DNA from: Manganibacter manganicus
Lineage (GTDB): Bacteria > Pseudomonadota > Alphaproteobacteria > Rhizobiales > Rhizobiaceae
Length of the DNA: 64,000 nt
NCBI RefSeq assembly: GCF_002075885.1
Contig: NZ_MDET01000017.1
Coordinates: 1-64,000, forward strand
Reading direction: 5' to 3'
The translations under genes and the position numbers were made by a program. The stretch's first letter is position 1, and each line of letters starts with the position of its first letter. This document shows, one piece after another, positions 45,533 to 57,241 of the stretch. Below the pieces are notes generated by a model. It was not told the DNA's origin, made no database searches, and saw only the letters and a program-made list of their open reading frames with translations.

Positions 45533-46579
45533 TCACGTTGCCAATCGCACCGGCTCGCCGTGCAGGCCGTCGGCTGCGGGCGGCAGGGCCTGGCGGGAAA
45601 CGCGCCAGCCATCGCCTGGCAAGGCCTTGCTTGCGCCCGAAAGTTTCCATTCGAAATAGGCGATCGTCTTCTCGATGCCTTCGCAGAGCGGCACGGAAGG
45701 CTGCCAGCCCAGTTCGTCCCGCGCGCGGCTGATATCGGGCTTGCGTCGCGTCGGATCGTCCATCGGCAGCGGTTTGGAGACGATGTGCGACTTCGAACCG
45801 GTCATGTCGATGACCATCTCGGCCAGTTCCCGGACCTGGAACTCCTCCGGATTGCCGAGATTTACCGGGCCGGTGAAGCCGTCGGGCGCCGCCATCAGCT
45901 TGAGGAAACCGCCGATGAGGTCTTCGACATAGCAGAACGAGCGCGTCTGCGTGCCGTCGCCGAAAATGGTGATCGGCTCGTTGCGCAGGGCCTGCACGAT
46001 GAAGTTCGAGACCACGCGCCCGTCATTGGGATGCATGCGCGGCCCGTAGGTATTGAAGATCCGGGCGATGCGGATCTCGACGCCGTATTGGCGATGATAG
46101 TCGAAGAACAGGGTTTCGGCGCAGCGTTTGCCCTCGTCATAGCACGCGCGCGGCCCGATCGGGTTGACGCAGCCGCGATAGGTTTCGACCTGCGGGTGAA
46201 CGGCCGGATCGCCATAGACCTCGCTGGTCGATGCCTGGAAGATTTTCGCCTTGGTGCGCTTGGCCAGGCCGAGCATGTTGATGGCGCCGTGGACATTGGT
46301 CTTGACCGTCTGCACCGGATCGAACTGGTAGTGGATCGGTGACGCGGGGCAGGCGAGGTTGTAGATTTCGTCGACCTCGACATAGAGCGGAAACGTGATG
46401 TCGTGGCGGATGACCTCGAAATGAGGGTCATCGAGAAGGTGCAGCACCGTATCGCGGGATCCGGTGTAATAATTGTCGGCGCAAAGAACCTCATGGCCTT
46501 CCTGCAAAAGCCGTTCGCACAGGAAAGATCCGAGGAATCCCGCTCCACCCGTTACCAATACGCGTTTTTGCCCTTGCAT
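45533..46579 (-). CDS. UDP-glucuronate decarboxylase (UDP-xylose synthase)
   Basis: A 348-residue extended short-chain dehydrogenase with [39 protein letters not shown] and Y-x3-K as [20 protein letters not shown] is the usual UXS segment. It makes UDP-xylose from UDP-glucuronate. The CPASP motif separates UXS from dTDP-glucose dehydratases. It lies 29 bp after the sugar-transferase gene, so xylose is a probable unit of the polymer. Confidence 0.88.
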   Translation of the reverse strand: MQGQKRVLVTGGAGFLGSFLCERLLQEGHEVLCADNYYTGSRDTVLHLLDDPHFEVIRHDITFPLYVEVDEIYNLACPASPIHYQFDPVQTVKTNVHGAINMLGLAKRTKAKIFQASTSEVYGDPAVHPQVETYRGCVNPIGPRACYDEGKRCAETLFFDYHRQYGVEIRIARIFNTYGPRMHPNDGRVVSNFIVQALRNEPITIFGDGTQTRSFCYVEDLIGGFLKLMAAPDGFTGPVNLGNPEEFQVRELAEMVIDMTGSKSHIVSKPLPMDDPTRRKPDISRARDELGWQPSVPLCEGIEKTIAYFEWKLSGASKALPGDGWRVSRQALPPAADGLHGEPVRLAT

Positions 46580-46608
46580 GACGTGCTCCCATTTTTCGTT
46601 TGGGCGGA

Positions 46609-48006
46609 TCACCAGGCTCCGCCGCGCCTGAAGACGGCCGGGATGGTGCTGACGAGGATGTGCCAGTCCAGCCATGGCGACCGGTTGTCGATGTAGAATT
46701 CGTCGAGTTGCTGTTGCAGGCCGATGTCGGCCTCGCTTCGTTCGGAGATTTGCCAGAGCCCGGTAAGGCCCGGCATCACCGAATGCCGCTTGGCGCGGAA
46801 TGCGCTGTCCATCGCCGAAAGGTGATAGGTGGGAAACGGGCGCGGCCCCACCAGGGTCATGTCGCCGGCGATGATGTTGTACAGTTGCGGCAGTTCGTCG
46901 AGGCTGGTTTTGCGCAGCAGATGGCCGATCACCGGCAGAATGCGGGGGTCGTGCCGCAGCTTGAAATGCGACAGCCACTCGGCCCGCATCTCGGGATTGT
47001 CCCGCAGCACCGCTTCGAGGCGCTGTTCGGCGTCCCGATACATGGTGCGCAGCTTGAGCACGCGGAGCCGCCGTCCGCCACGGCCTTCCCGTTCATGCCA
47101 GAAGAAGGCCGGCCCCGGATCGAAGAGGTGGATCGCTATCGCCGCGCCGAGAACCAGCGGCGCAAGCAGGATGGCCGCCGGTATGGCGATGGCCAGATCG
47201 AACCCGCGACGAACGACCTCCGGATTTTTTCCGCCGGCCCCCGTCAGGCGGAGCCCGATCTGCCCGGCCATGGCCGCGTGATGAAGCCCGGTCAGTTTCA
47301 AGGTCGGAATGTCGGCCAGGATGAGGATTTCGGCGAACCGCTCGCGCAGACCCGCCAACATTTCGAGGGAGATGTCGTCCGCGACCAGCGCGACCGGAAC
47401 CTGGTCTGCGGGCGCCGCCTGCAACGGAACCGGTTCCGGCCGGATTCCCAACTGCCAGTGGCGGATAAAGTGCGCCGTCAGCGCCGCGGTGCAATCCGGG
47501 CCGGCGACGATCGCCGCCCGTTCGCCCCAGATGCCGAGCCACCGGCAAAGCCGCGAGGCGAGCGCATGCAGCACGGATTGCGCGACCATGCCCAGCGCCA
47601 GGAAAGCCGCGACCGGCAGCGCCAGCCGCATCCCGTTCGGCAACAGCAGAACGCCCGCCATTGCCAGGGCCGCGACCTGAGCCGACACCATCACGCGGCG
47701 GCGCAGGCGCTCATGGGCGAGGATACGGTATCCCGGATAAAGCGAGCGCGACGCGCAAAGCACGATCACCGCCAACGCGCTCAGGACAAGGATGCGGCTC
47801 AACACACCATCGTCGGTGGTTGGGGAGAGCCACGAAACCACCAGCCCGGCGAGCGCATAGGCGCAGCCGTCACCTGCCATCAGCAAGCCCTGCACGGCCA
47901 GCCGCGCCAACCGGCCCGCCGAGAGATGGGCCGGCGCAATGGCGGACTGGTCCTGGCCGCGCCGCGTTCGCTCCAGATCAAGTGTTGCCGCGGAAAACAG
48001 GGACAT
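46609..48006 (-). CDS. Undecaprenyl-phosphate sugar transferase (WcaJ/ExoY type)
   Basis: Starts repeat-unit assembly by moving a sugar-1-phosphate to the lipid carrier. The 465 residues have four or five N-terminal membrane segments, a CoA-binding-like middle region, one further membrane segment ([20 protein letters not shown]) and the bac_transf core ([39 protein letters not shown]). This is the long polyisoprenyl-phosphate transferase form. Starts 7 bp after the TagA-type gene. Confidence 0.92.
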   Translation of the reverse strand: MSLFSAATLDLERTRRGQDQSAIAPAHLSAGRLARLAVQGLLMAGDGCAYALAGLVVSWLSPTTDDGVLSRILVLSALAVIVLCASRSLYPGYRILAHERLRRRVMVSAQVAALAMAGVLLLPNGMRLALPVAAFLALGMVAQSVLHALASRLCRWLGIWGERAAIVAGPDCTAALTAHFIRHWQLGIRPEPVPLQAAPADQVPVALVADDISLEMLAGLRERFAEILILADIPTLKLTGLHHAAMAGQIGLRLTGAGGKNPEVVRRGFDLAIAIPAAILLAPLVLGAAIAIHLFDPGPAFFWHEREGRGGRRLRVLKLRTMYRDAEQRLEAVLRDNPEMRAEWLSHFKLRHDPRILPVIGHLLRKTSLDELPQLYNIIAGDMTLVGPRPFPTYHLSAMDSAFRAKRHSVMPGLTGLWQISERSEADIGLQQQLDEFYIDNRSPWLDWHILVSTIPAVFRRGGAW

Positions 48007-48013
48007 CTCAGGT

Positions 48014-48835
48014 TCACTCTTCGATCGGAAATTGCCGCAGGCCGCAGCGTTGCAGCAGGCTCAATGTGAGGAAACTCGGCACCACCACCGCGTAGCGCCG
48101 CCACAGGCGCCGTGGCTCGCTGGCAAGACGGAAGGCCCATTCGAAGCCGCTGCGCTGGATCATGCGCGGCGCCTGGCGCTTGAGGCCGGCGTGAAAATCG
48201 AATGCCGCGCCGACGCCGACAAGGACCGGCGCGTCAAGACGCGCGCGCATGCGCGCCATCCATAATTCCTGCTTGGGGCTGCCGATCCCGACCCAGACGA
48301 TATCGGCGTGCGCGCGGTTGATGCGCGCGGCGATGTCTGCCTCCTCGGCCGCCGAGAGTTCGCGAAACGGCGGCGCATGTGCGCCGGCTATGCAAAGATC
48401 GGGAAACTTCTCGACCAGCCTGGCCTGGAGCCGCGCAAGCGTTTCGTCGGTCGCGCCATAAAGGAAATGCCGCAGGCCGCTCGCCCTGCCGGCATCGAGC
48501 GCGGACAGCATGAGGTCCGGGCCATACACCCGGTCGCTGTCGGCGTGCCCGGTGCGCTTCAACGCCCAGACCAGCGGCATGCCGTCGGGCGTGACCATGA
48601 AGGCCCGGTTGTGGGCGGCTCGAAGTTCCGCGTCCTTCTGGCAGCGGATGAGGCCATGGGCGTCGCGAACGCAGACATATTCCCTGCGCCCTTCGGCAAC
48701 CGCCGCCGCGATGCGGCTTGCGGCGCTTTCGAGGTTCACCGCCGAAACGCGCACGCCAAGAACATTGGTCCATCCGGCACCGCCTGTCGGCGATGCCACA
48801 GCGGCGCGATCATTGTCCGGCGGCGATGTCTTCAT
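48014..48835 (-). CDS. WecG/TagA/CpsF-family glycosyltransferase
   Basis: A 273-residue GT26 transferase. Motifs include VTPDGMPLVWALK, RVYGPDLMLSA, and DIVWVGIGSPKQELWM, the family signature. It usually adds the second sugar to a lipid-linked acceptor, here the product of the next gene. First gene of the seven-gene operon; ATG 48835. Ends in a basic segment and a hydrophobic C-terminal stretch. Confidence 0.92.
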   Translation of the reverse strand: MKTSPPDNDRAAVASPTGGAGWTNVLGVRVSAVNLESAASRIAAAVAEGRREYVCVRDAHGLIRCQKDAELRAAHNRAFMVTPDGMPLVWALKRTGHADSDRVYGPDLMLSALDAGRASGLRHFLYGATDETLARLQARLVEKFPDLCIAGAHAPPFRELSAAEEADIAARINRAHADIVWVGIGSPKQELWMARMRARLDAPVLVGVGAAFDFHAGLKRQAPRMIQRSGFEWAFRLASEPRRLWRRYAVVVPSFLTLSLLQRCGLRQFPIEE

Positions 48836-49130
48836 GAGCTGCGCTTTCGAGTGCGCGCTGGGTCAGCCAACGCTTCCCGAAACTATATTTTCCGGTTTCG
48901 CGGCCCCAAGCTCACCATTAGGGCGGCCGGCATCGGCAAATCATGTCCTTTAGCGGTGCCGGCACGAGCCGATTACTCTCTTGGTGCCGGACGGCTCTCC
49001 TCCCTTTAGCCGGGCCCTACCTCGAAAGCGTGGTTTGACCTTCCTGAAACGGATGGTTGACGCGCGCGCCGGTGCGCCCCGCACGCGCAGAGGGGCGGCG
49101 TCCGCCTGCCGGAAGATGGCGCCGGAAGGA
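48836..49130. other. Gap holding the polysaccharide operon promoter
   Basis: The 295 bp between the polysaccharide operon start and the end of the amino-acid ATPase gene hold no supported ORF. An AT-rich patch (AAACTATATTTTCC, 48884-48897) stands out against the GC-rich flank and is a plausible promoter region for the minus-strand operon. Confidence 0.35.
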
Positions 49131-49907
49131 TCAGAAGCTGTTGCGCTCGTGATAGGTGCGCAGGAAGCTCTGGATGCGGGGATCGTCGGGGTGATGCAGG
49201 ATGCGGTCGGGCGCATCGACCCCTACCAGTTCGCCTTTTTCCATGAAGGCGACCTTGTCCGCGACATGGGCGGCAAAGCCCATCTCGTGGGTGACGACGA
49301 CCATCGTCATGCCCTCGGAGGCAAGCGTCTTCATCACGCTCAGCACCTCGCCGACCAGTTCCGGGTCGAGCGCCGAGGTCGGCTCGTCGAACAGCATCAG
49401 GCGCGGTTCCATGGCGATGGCGCGGGCAATCGCCACGCGCTGCTGCTGGCCGCCGGACAGGCGCGAGGGATGGTTGGCCATCTTGTCGGCCAGCCCGACC
49501 TTGGTCAGCGCCTCGGCGGCGCGGGTCCCGGCCTCGGCTTTCGGCAGGCCGCGCACGCGGATCAGCCCCTCGGCGACGTTCTGCAACGCCGTCATGTGCG
49601 GCCACAGATTGAACTGCTGGAAAACCATGCCGATGGAACGGCGCATCTCGCGCAATTTACGGCCGGGCATCTTGCGGCCGCCGGGGCTGACATAGCCGAT
49701 CAGCTGCCCGTCGATGCTGATTTCGCCGGAATCATATTCCTCGAGGAAGTTGATGCAGCGCAAGAGCGTGGACTTGCCGGAGCCCGAAGGCCCGATCAGG
49801 CATGTCACCTTGCCGGGCTGGATTGAAAGGTCGACGTTCTTCAGTGCCTGGAAAGGGCCATAGAACTTGTCGACCTTGCGGATCTCGACGGATGAGGCTT
49901 CTACCAT
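49131..49907 (-). CDS. Polar amino-acid ABC transporter ATP-binding protein (hut-linked)
   Basis: A 258-residue PAAT ATPase with [42 protein letters not shown] and VTHEMGFAA. The start ATG 49907 gives [18 protein letters not shown] further in-frame ATG at 49922 lies inside the arm of an inserted palindrome and is unlikely to be original. Last gene of the importer upstream of the hut genes, so histidine or urocanate is a likely ligand (inference). Confidence 0.92.
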   Translation of the reverse strand: MVEASSVEIRKVDKFYGPFQALKNVDLSIQPGKVTCLIGPSGSGKSTLLRCINFLEEYDSGEISIDGQLIGYVSPGGRKMPGRKLREMRRSIGMVFQQFNLWPHMTALQNVAEGLIRVRGLPKAEAGTRAAEALTKVGLADKMANHPSRLSGGQQQRVAIARAIAMEPRLMLFDEPTSALDPELVGEVLSVMKTLASEGMTMVVVTHEMGFAAHVADKVAFMEKGELVGVDAPDRILHHPDDPRIQSFLRTYHERNSF

Positions 49908-50182
49908 CCTAGAGCCTTTCATGGCTGGATTGAATCATTCTGTTTCTCGTTTGGCGAGCCGATCCACGAGGAAGGCCGCGCAGGGCGATGTGGTTCATCG
50001 GCCAAGCGGCCTGACGAAGTGGGCGGGCACCAAACGGAAACCCGAAGGGCCGGGCAGGTTTGGGCCAAATCCATCGGGCTTCGGCTTGTCGGGGCCACCA
50101 GCCCGGCCTGCGCCGAACCCCTCGACCTTGGCCCAAACCTGCTCCGGCAGAATGGTTCAATCCAGCCATGAAAGGCTCTAGG
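49908..50182. mobile_element. MITE-like 275-bp palindromic element
   Basis: The ends are inverted repeats of 35 bp (49908-49942 and 50148-50182) with one mismatch, starting CCTAGAGCCTTTCATGG. Inner arms GCAGGTTTGGGCCAA (50054-50068) and TTGGCCCAAACCTGC (50128-50142) are perfect. No transposase ORF is inside. It lies exactly between two genes of an importer and supplies the permease stop codon and touches the ATPase start. The duplicated arms and size fit a non-autonomous element; a mobiliser is unknown. Confidence 0.7.
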
Positions 50183-50840
50183 TCCTTTCGACCAGATGTT
50201 TCGTGATGCGGGTCTCCAGCAGGCGGCCGCAGCGCGAGATTGTTTCGACCAGCCCCCAGAAGAACAGCGCCAGCACAAGGTTGGCTTCCAGATAGCGGAA
50301 GGTTTCGGTGGACATGCGCTGGACCTGATACATCAACTCCGGCACGGTGATGATCGACAGGATCACCGTTTCCTTGGTCAGGATGATGGCGAAATTGACC
50401 AGCGCCGGAAGCGCCGAGACGAGGCTGAGCGGCAAAAGGATGCGGCGAACGATGGTCAGTTCGTGCATACCGATGGCGCGCGCCGCCTCCAGCTGGCCCA
50501 CCGGCACGGCGAGAAAGCCGGAGCGGAAGATTTCCGCGAAATAGGGGCTGCCATAGACGCTGAGCCCCAGAATGCCGGCCGGCAGGGCGTCGAGCCGCAA
50601 GCCGAGCAGCGGCCCGCCATAATAGAGCACGAAAAGCTGCACCAGGAACGGCGTGCCGCGAATGACCTCGATATAAGCCTGGATCAGCCAACCCAGCGGG
50701 CGCGGCCCATAGCGCTGCGCCAGCGAGATGATCAGCCCGAGGATCATGCTGAACAGCGTGCCCAGCACCCAGGCGAAGATCGTCAGCTTGAAGCCGTCGA
50801 GCAGGATCGGCCAATATTGCAGCAGGATGCTCAGGTCCAT
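50178..50840 (-). CDS. Polar amino-acid ABC transporter permease (hut-linked, second)
   Basis: A 220-residue HisMQ-type permease starting MDLSILLQYWPILLDGFKLT, with YIEVIRGTPFLVQLFVLYYG and EAARAIGMHELTIVR. Its TAG stop lies in the arm of the MITE-like element, so the C-terminal residues may have been altered slightly. Its ATG overlaps the stop of the upstream permease gene by one base. Confidence 0.92.
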   Translation of the reverse strand: MDLSILLQYWPILLDGFKLTIFAWVLGTLFSMILGLIISLAQRYGPRPLGWLIQAYIEVIRGTPFLVQLFVLYYGGPLLGLRLDALPAGILGLSVYGSPYFAEIFRSGFLAVPVGQLEAARAIGMHELTIVRRILLPLSLVSALPALVNFAIILTKETVILSIITVPELMYQVQRMSTETFRYLEANLVLALFFWGLVETISRCGRLLETRITKHLVERT

Positions 50841-51487
50841 CAGACGGCCGTCCTGTACTCAAGGTAGCGCCCGAGCGCCGCGAAGCAGAGATTGATGATG
50901 AGGTAGATGCAGGCCGCCGCGATATAAACCTCCAGCGGGCGGAAGGTCGTGGCCGCCTGCGCCTGGCTGGCGCGGGTCACTTCGAGAATGCCGACGACCG
51001 AGACCAGCGAGGACGCCTTGACCAGCAGGATCAGTTCGTTGACCACCGCCGGCAGGGAAATGCGAAAGGCTTGCGGCAGGATCACGCGGGTCCAGATGTC
51101 GCGCGGGCGCATGCCGATGGCGGTGGCCGCCTCCGACTGGCCCCTGGGCAGCGAAATGATCGCGCCGCGCCAGATTTCGGAGACATAGGCGCTGGAACAG
51201 ATGCCGACCGTCACCACGGCGGCGACCAGCGCCGGCACATTGATGCCGATGACCGGCAGGAGGTAATAGGCAAGAAGAAGCTGGACCAGCAGCGGAACCC
51301 CGCGCAGGAAACTGACCCAGAGCGCCGCGAACCAGCGCAGCCAGGTCACGCCCGACAGCGCGGCCGCGCAGATCAGCGCGCCGACGACCAGACCGAGCGC
51401 GATGCCCAGCCCTGAAATCAGCAGCGTATAGCGAGCGGCCCAGAAAAGCGGCTCGAAACTGTTCAGAAAAATGGGGATCGAAAACAT
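50840..51487 (-). CDS. Polar amino-acid ABC transporter permease (hut-linked, first)
   Basis: A 215-residue HisMQ-type permease: FEPLFWAARYTLLISGLGIA, WVSFLRGVPLLVQLLLAYYL and EAATAIGMRPRDIWTR. It follows the binding-protein gene by 57 bp. Forms the channel with the neighbour at 50178. Confidence 0.92.
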   Translation of the reverse strand: MFSIPIFLNSFEPLFWAARYTLLISGLGIALGLVVGALICAAALSGVTWLRWFAALWVSFLRGVPLLVQLLLAYYLLPVIGINVPALVAAVVTVGICSSAYVSEIWRGAIISLPRGQSEAATAIGMRPRDIWTRVILPQAFRISLPAVVNELILLVKASSLVSVVGILEVTRASQAQAATTFRPLEVYIAAACIYLIINLCFAALGRYLEYRTAV

Positions 51488-51544
51488 CGGTCCTCCGCTT
51501 GGAGCCGGCCCGCGGGCGGGATCGCTCCCGCCCGCGGCCTTACA

Positions 51545-52363
51545 TCACTTGGTCGGAACTTCGCGCGGCAGTTCGGTATAGGTGCCGAGCCACTTTTCCT
51601 GGATTTCCTTGATCCGGCCGTCATCCGTCATCTTCAACAGCGCGTCGTTGACCGCCTTGACGAAGCTGGCGCTGTCGTCATCCTTGCGCATCACCCAGCC
51701 GAAATAGGTCGGCTGGCCGAAGGTCGCCTTCTCGAACATGGCGAAGGTTTCGGGGCGGTTCTTGACCAGATAGGTCAGGTTCGGCAGCGAACCCGCGACC
51801 GCGTCCAGACGGCCGGCGGCGAGATCGGCATAGGCTTCATCCGTGGTGCCGTATTCCTTGATCGTCACGTCGCCCAGCTCCTTGCCGAAAGCCTGGAGCT
51901 GCTTGAACTGCGCGGTGCCCTGCTGGACGCCGACAGTCTTGCCCTTAATGTCCTCGGGCTTGTTCATTTCGGTGTTGCTGGCGGCGCGGACCAGCGCCAC
52001 GGTGGCGTCGGCGATCGGCAGGCTGAAGGCGTAGCGTTCGAGGCGCTCCGGCGTGATGGTGACCGGCGCGATCACGATGTCGAACTTCTTGACCTCGAGG
52101 CCGGCCAGTTCGGCGGTCCATGGAATGTCTTGATAGACCGGCTCGACGCCGATTTCCTTGGAAACGCCGTCGAACAGATCCTTGGTCATGCCTTCATAGG
52201 TGCCGTTGTTGAGCATGTCGAAGGGCGCATAGTGCATGTCGGTGGCCGTGACGATCTTGCCGGCGGCCTTGATGTCGGAAAGCTGGTCGGCCATGGCCGG
52301 CGCGGTCAGGCCAAGCACGGCCAGGCCGAACAGGGCCGATTTGAGTGTCTTGGAAAATGTCAT
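51545..52363 (-). CDS. Periplasmic amino-acid-binding protein (hut-linked)
   Basis: A 272-residue SBP_bac_3 protein. Sec signal ALFGLAVLGLTAPAMA ends before DQLSDIKAAG. Pocket region HYAPFDMLNNGTYEGMTKDL and FDIVIAPVTITPERLERYAF are typical. GGGAGAACAAC precedes ATG 52363. It lies about 100 bp past hutU on the same strand, so the importer may be co-expressed with the hut operon. Ligand probably histidine, urocanate or a related imidazole (inference). Confidence 0.9.
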   Translation of the reverse strand: MTFSKTLKSALFGLAVLGLTAPAMADQLSDIKAAGKIVTATDMHYAPFDMLNNGTYEGMTKDLFDGVSKEIGVEPVYQDIPWTAELAGLEVKKFDIVIAPVTITPERLERYAFSLPIADATVALVRAASNTEMNKPEDIKGKTVGVQQGTAQFKQLQAFGKELGDVTIKEYGTTDEAYADLAAGRLDAVAGSLPNLTYLVKNRPETFAMFEKATFGQPTYFGWVMRKDDDSASFVKAVNDALLKMTDDGRIKEIQEKWLGTYTELPREVPTK

Positions 52364-52461
52364 GTTGTTCTCCCTACTGGACATTTTGGCGACAGAAACT
52401 GACAGTTTAGCTATTAATCATTTTATCGCGCGCCGCCAGTGAGCGGAGGCGCGCGAAGACG

Positions 52462-54129
<1,668 letters not shown>

Positions 54130-54142
54130 GGTTCGCCTCCTG

Positions 54143-55306
54143 TCAGGCCAGCATATTGCCGGAAATGATGATGCGCTGGATTTCGCTCGATCCCTCGTAG
54201 ATGCGCATGATGCGCAGGTCGCGGTTGATCCGCTCGATGGGGAAATCGCGCGTGTAGCCATAGCCGCCATGCAGTTGCAGCGCGGTGTCGGCGATCTTGC
54301 CCGCTGCCTCCGAGGCGCCGAGCTTGGCCATCGACGAGGCCAGCGAAAAGCGGCCGCCATGCTGATGTGCAAGGTCGCGCTGGCGCGCGGCTTCCAGCGA
54401 CAGAAGCAGCGCCGAGCGGAAGGCCAGGCCCATATCGGCGATCATCCAGCGTATGCCTTGCCGCTCGGCGAGCGGCATGCCGCCGATGACGCGCTCTTTC
54501 GCATAGGCGATTGCCGCGTTCATTGCCGCTTCCGCAAGGCCGAGGCATTGGGCGGCGACTTCGATGCGGCCATTGTCGAGCACCTGCATGGCGGTGCGGA
54601 AGCCCTTGCCCTCCTCGCCCAGCAGCGCGCCTTCGGGCAGTTCGCAATCGATGTTGAGCGTGAAGACATGGCCGCCCTTGAGGCCCATGGTCTTTTCCGG
54701 CGAGCCGGCCTCGAGGCCGGGCGTGCCTTTCGGCAGGATGAAGGCGGAAATGCCGCGATGCGCCTTTTCAGGATCCGTCACCGCGTAGACGACGATGAAA
54801 TCCGCGACGCCGCCGTTGGAGATGAAGCACTTGGTGCCTTTGAGGTGCCAGCCGTTTTCGGTGCGCCGCGCCCGTGTCTTCATGTCGGCGGGGTCGGAGC
54901 CGGCGGTGGGTTCGGTCAGCGCGAAGGCGGCGAGCGCCTCGCCGGAGGCCGCCCTGGGCAGCCATTCCTCTTTCTGCGCTTCGCTGCCGCCGATCAGGAT
55001 GGAATCGGTCGCCAGATAATGCGCCGTCAGCGCCGAGGCGGTCGAGCCGCAGGCTCCGGCGACGATGGAAACCGCGCGCAAGAGGGCAGGGGCGGAGATG
55101 GCGCTGCCGCCATAGGCTTCCGGCAGGTTGGCGCCCATCATGCCGGCTTCGCCAAGGGTGGCAAGCTGCTGATGCACGAAGCGCGAGGCCTCGTCGGTCT
55201 CAGCCGCCAGCGGCGCGATCCTGTCGGCGCAAAGCCGCTCCAGCACGTCGCAGAACATGCGCTCCTCGTCGGAAAGCATGTGCCAGGGGTCGTCAATCCG
55301 CGTCAT
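54143..55306 (-). CDS. Acyl-CoA dehydrogenase embedded in the hut operon
   Basis: A 387-residue FAD enzyme that makes alpha,beta-unsaturated acyl-CoA. Signature [10 protein letters not shown] at 129-138, catalytic Glu371 in [11 protein letters not shown], and [12 protein letters not shown] near the FAD. Where short-chain enzymes have an R-x-S-x-T CoA contact, this one has [12 protein letters not shown], which may mean an unusual substrate. Its start overlaps the CoA-transferase stop by 14 bp and its stop lies 13 bp before hutU. Not a member of standard hut pathways. A role in converting imidazolepropionyl-CoA to urocanyl-CoA is my inference; a short or branched fatty acyl substrate is the alternative. 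Confidence 0.9.
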   Translation of the reverse strand: MTRIDDPWHMLSDEERMFCDVLERLCADRIAPLAAETDEASRFVHQQLATLGEAGMMGANLPEAYGGSAISAPALLRAVSIVAGACGSTASALTAHYLATDSILIGGSEAQKEEWLPRAASGEALAAFALTEPTAGSDPADMKTRARRTENGWHLKGTKCFISNGGVADFIVVYAVTDPEKAHRGISAFILPKGTPGLEAGSPEKTMGLKGGHVFTLNIDCELPEGALLGEEGKGFRTAMQVLDNGRIEVAAQCLGLAEAAMNAAIAYAKERVIGGMPLAERQGIRWMIADMGLAFRSALLLSLEAARQRDLAHQHGGRFSLASSMAKLGASEAAGKIADTALQLHGGYGYTRDFPIERINRDLRIMRIYEGSSEIQRIIISGNMLA

Positions 55307-56453
55307 TGCCAGCCTCCAACCCGAATTGCTTGAGCACGGCCTCCATGTCGCCGCCGAGGGATGGCGCGGCGCTTGCGGCCAATGGCTTTTCGCCGTCGAA
55401 GCGCACCGGTTGGCCGACGACGGGTGCCTGCCCCAAAACCGGATGCTGGAGCGACCCGACCAGACCGCGCGCGGCGGCATGTTCGTTATCGGCCGCCTGC
55501 GCGATATCCCAGATCGGTGCGGTCGGCAGGCCCTGCGCGGCCAGCGCGGCAACGGCCTGCTCGGTCGTCAGGCCGCCGGACCATGCCTCGATCAACGCCT
55601 TGAGCGCCGGCTCATTCTCGGTGCGGCTCGAGTCGGAGGCAAAGCGCGGATCGCCGGCGATTTCCGGTTGGCCGATCAATGTCGCGAGGCGCTGGAACTG
55701 CCCGCTATTCAGCACCGCGATCACCACCTGCCCGTCACTGGTCCTGAAGCAGCCGAAGGGCGTGGACAGCGGGTGGCGGTTGCCGACGCGGCCGGGCAGC
55801 ATGCCGCTGTAGAAATGCTGGGCATGGCTGGTCGTCAGCATGGAGAACAACGCGTCATACATGGCGATGTCGAGTGTCGCGCCCTGGCCGGTGGCGTTGC
55901 GCTGGACCAGTGCTGCCATGATCGACCAGCTTGCAAACAGGCCGGCAACCAGATCGGCGATGCTCTCGCCGACTTTCAGCGGTGCGCCGCCTTCCTCGCC
56001 GGTTGCCGCCATCAGGCCGGACATGGCCTGCACAACCAGATCGTAGGCCGGCAGATCCTTGAACGGGCCGTCCTGCCCGAAGCCGGAAATGGAGCAATAG
56101 ACCAGACGCGAATTGGCCTTGCGCAGCGCCTCCGCGCCAAGCCCGAGCCGGGCGGCGACGCCGGGACGGAAATTTTCCACCACCACATCGACGCGGGCGG
56201 CGAGCGCCTGCGCCAGTTCCAGATCAGCCGGCTTCTTCAGGTCGAGAGTAATGCTTTTCTTGCCGCGATTGTTCAGCACGAACAGCGCGCTCTCGCCGTC
56301 CTTGAACGGGCCGATATGGCGATAATCGTCGCCGGCAGGCGGCTCCAGCTTGATGATTTCGGCGCCGAGATCGGCCAGCAGCGCCGTGCAATACGGCCCT
56401 GCCAGAACGCGCGACAGGTCGAGCACCTTGATGCCGGAAAGCGGACCGCTCAT
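55293..56453 (-). CDS. CaiB/BaiF-type CoA transferase embedded in the hut operon
   Basis: A 386-residue class III CoA transferase. It starts [20 protein letters not shown], and the catalytic Asp138 is in PAYDLVVQAMSG. NFRPGVAARLGLG and the C-terminal CoA-binding part are normal. Such enzymes move CoA between carboxylic acids, for example carnitine/crotonobetaine in CaiB. The stop overlaps the dehydrogenase start and its ATG overlaps the hutG stop by 4 bp. The pair resembles CaiB plus CaiA in logic. Substrate unknown. Confidence 0.9.
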   Translation of the reverse strand: MSGPLSGIKVLDLSRVLAGPYCTALLADLGAEIIKLEPPAGDDYRHIGPFKDGESALFVLNNRGKKSITLDLKKPADLELAQALAARVDVVVENFRPGVAARLGLGAEALRKANSRLVYCSISGFGQDGPFKDLPAYDLVVQAMSGLMAATGEEGGAPLKVGESIADLVAGLFASWSIMAALVQRNATGQGATLDIAMYDALFSMLTTSHAQHFYSGMLPGRVGNRHPLSTPFGCFRTSDGQVVIAVLNSGQFQRLATLIGQPEIAGDPRFASDSSRTENEPALKALIEAWSGGLTTEQAVAALAAQGLPTAPIWDIAQAADNEHAAARGLVGSLQHPVLGQAPVVGQPVRFDGEKPLAASAAPSLGGDMEAVLKQFGLEAGNDAD

Positions 56454-57241
56454 GGCTTCAGTTCCGGTGCAAGGGCGGCGAGGCGTTGAACGATCGCGCC
56501 AAGCGTTACACGCAGCGCGGCGGCCTTTTCCTCGTCATAGGCGAAGGGCGGGGCCTCGGTCGAAAGATGCGTGGATTGCGCCAGTTCCATCTGGATGGCG
56601 TGAACGCCGTTCTGCGGCTGGCCATAATGGCGCGTCGTCCAGCCGCCCTTGAAACGGCCGTTCAGCACATGCGTGCGGCCGGAAGCGTCGCAGATGTCGA
56701 AGGCGGCCGCCTCGATGCGCTTGTCGCAGGTCACGCCATTATTGGTGCCGATGTTGAAATCGGGCAGGATGCCGTCGAACAGGAACGGGATATGCGAGCG
56801 GATCGAGTGGCAATCATAGAGGATCGCGACGCCGTGCCGTGCCTTGACGCGCTCGATCTCGGCGGCGAGAGCTTCATGATAGGGCGCATGGAAATCCGCC
56901 TTGCGCGCGGCGATCTCGGCGGCGTCCGGCTCCTCGGTCCAGATCGCCTCGCCGTCGAAATCGGTCAGCGGTACGAGGCCGGTGGTGTTCTGGCCGGGAT
57001 AGAGGCTGGCGTCGTCAGGCCCGCGATTGGCGTCGATGACGTAGCGGTGGAACGTCGCGCGCACCGTCGTCGCGCCCGGCAGCAGCCCGTCATAGAGGCG
57101 CTCGATATGCCAGTCGGTGTCGGCGAGGGTGCGGCCGCGCGCATTGAGCCTGGCCCGGATCGGCTCGGGCAGATTGGTGCCGGTATGCGGCAGGCCCAAA
57201 ATGACCGGGCTGTCACCTTGAACAATTTCGACCGGGGTCAC
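56450..57241 (-). CDS. hutG: N-formylglutamate deformylase
   Basis: Last step of the HutF route: N-formylglutamate to glutamate and formate. A 263-residue N-formylglutamate amidohydrolase fold with [42 protein letters not shown] and [11 protein letters not shown]. Start is GTG 57241, overlapping the hutH stop (57238-57240). Partner of HutF at 60113. Family length fits. Confidence 0.92.
   Translation of the reverse strand: MTPVEIVQGDSPVILGLPHTGTNLPEPIRARLNARGRTLADTDWHIERLYDGLLPGATTVRATFHRYVIDANRGPDDASLYPGQNTTGLVPLTDFDGEAIWTEEPDAAEIAARKADFHAPYHEALAAEIERVKARHGVAILYDCHSIRSHIPFLFDGILPDFNIGTNNGVTCDKRIEAAAFDICDASGRTHVLNGRFKGGWTTRHYGQPQNGVHAIQMELAQSTHLSTEAPPFAYDEEKAAALRVTLGAIVQRLAALAPELKP

Noticed and set aside
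49909..50862. Long minus-strand frame through the MITE-like element and the permease gene
   Set aside because: It is the wrong frame for the permease and reads through the inverted repeats by chance.
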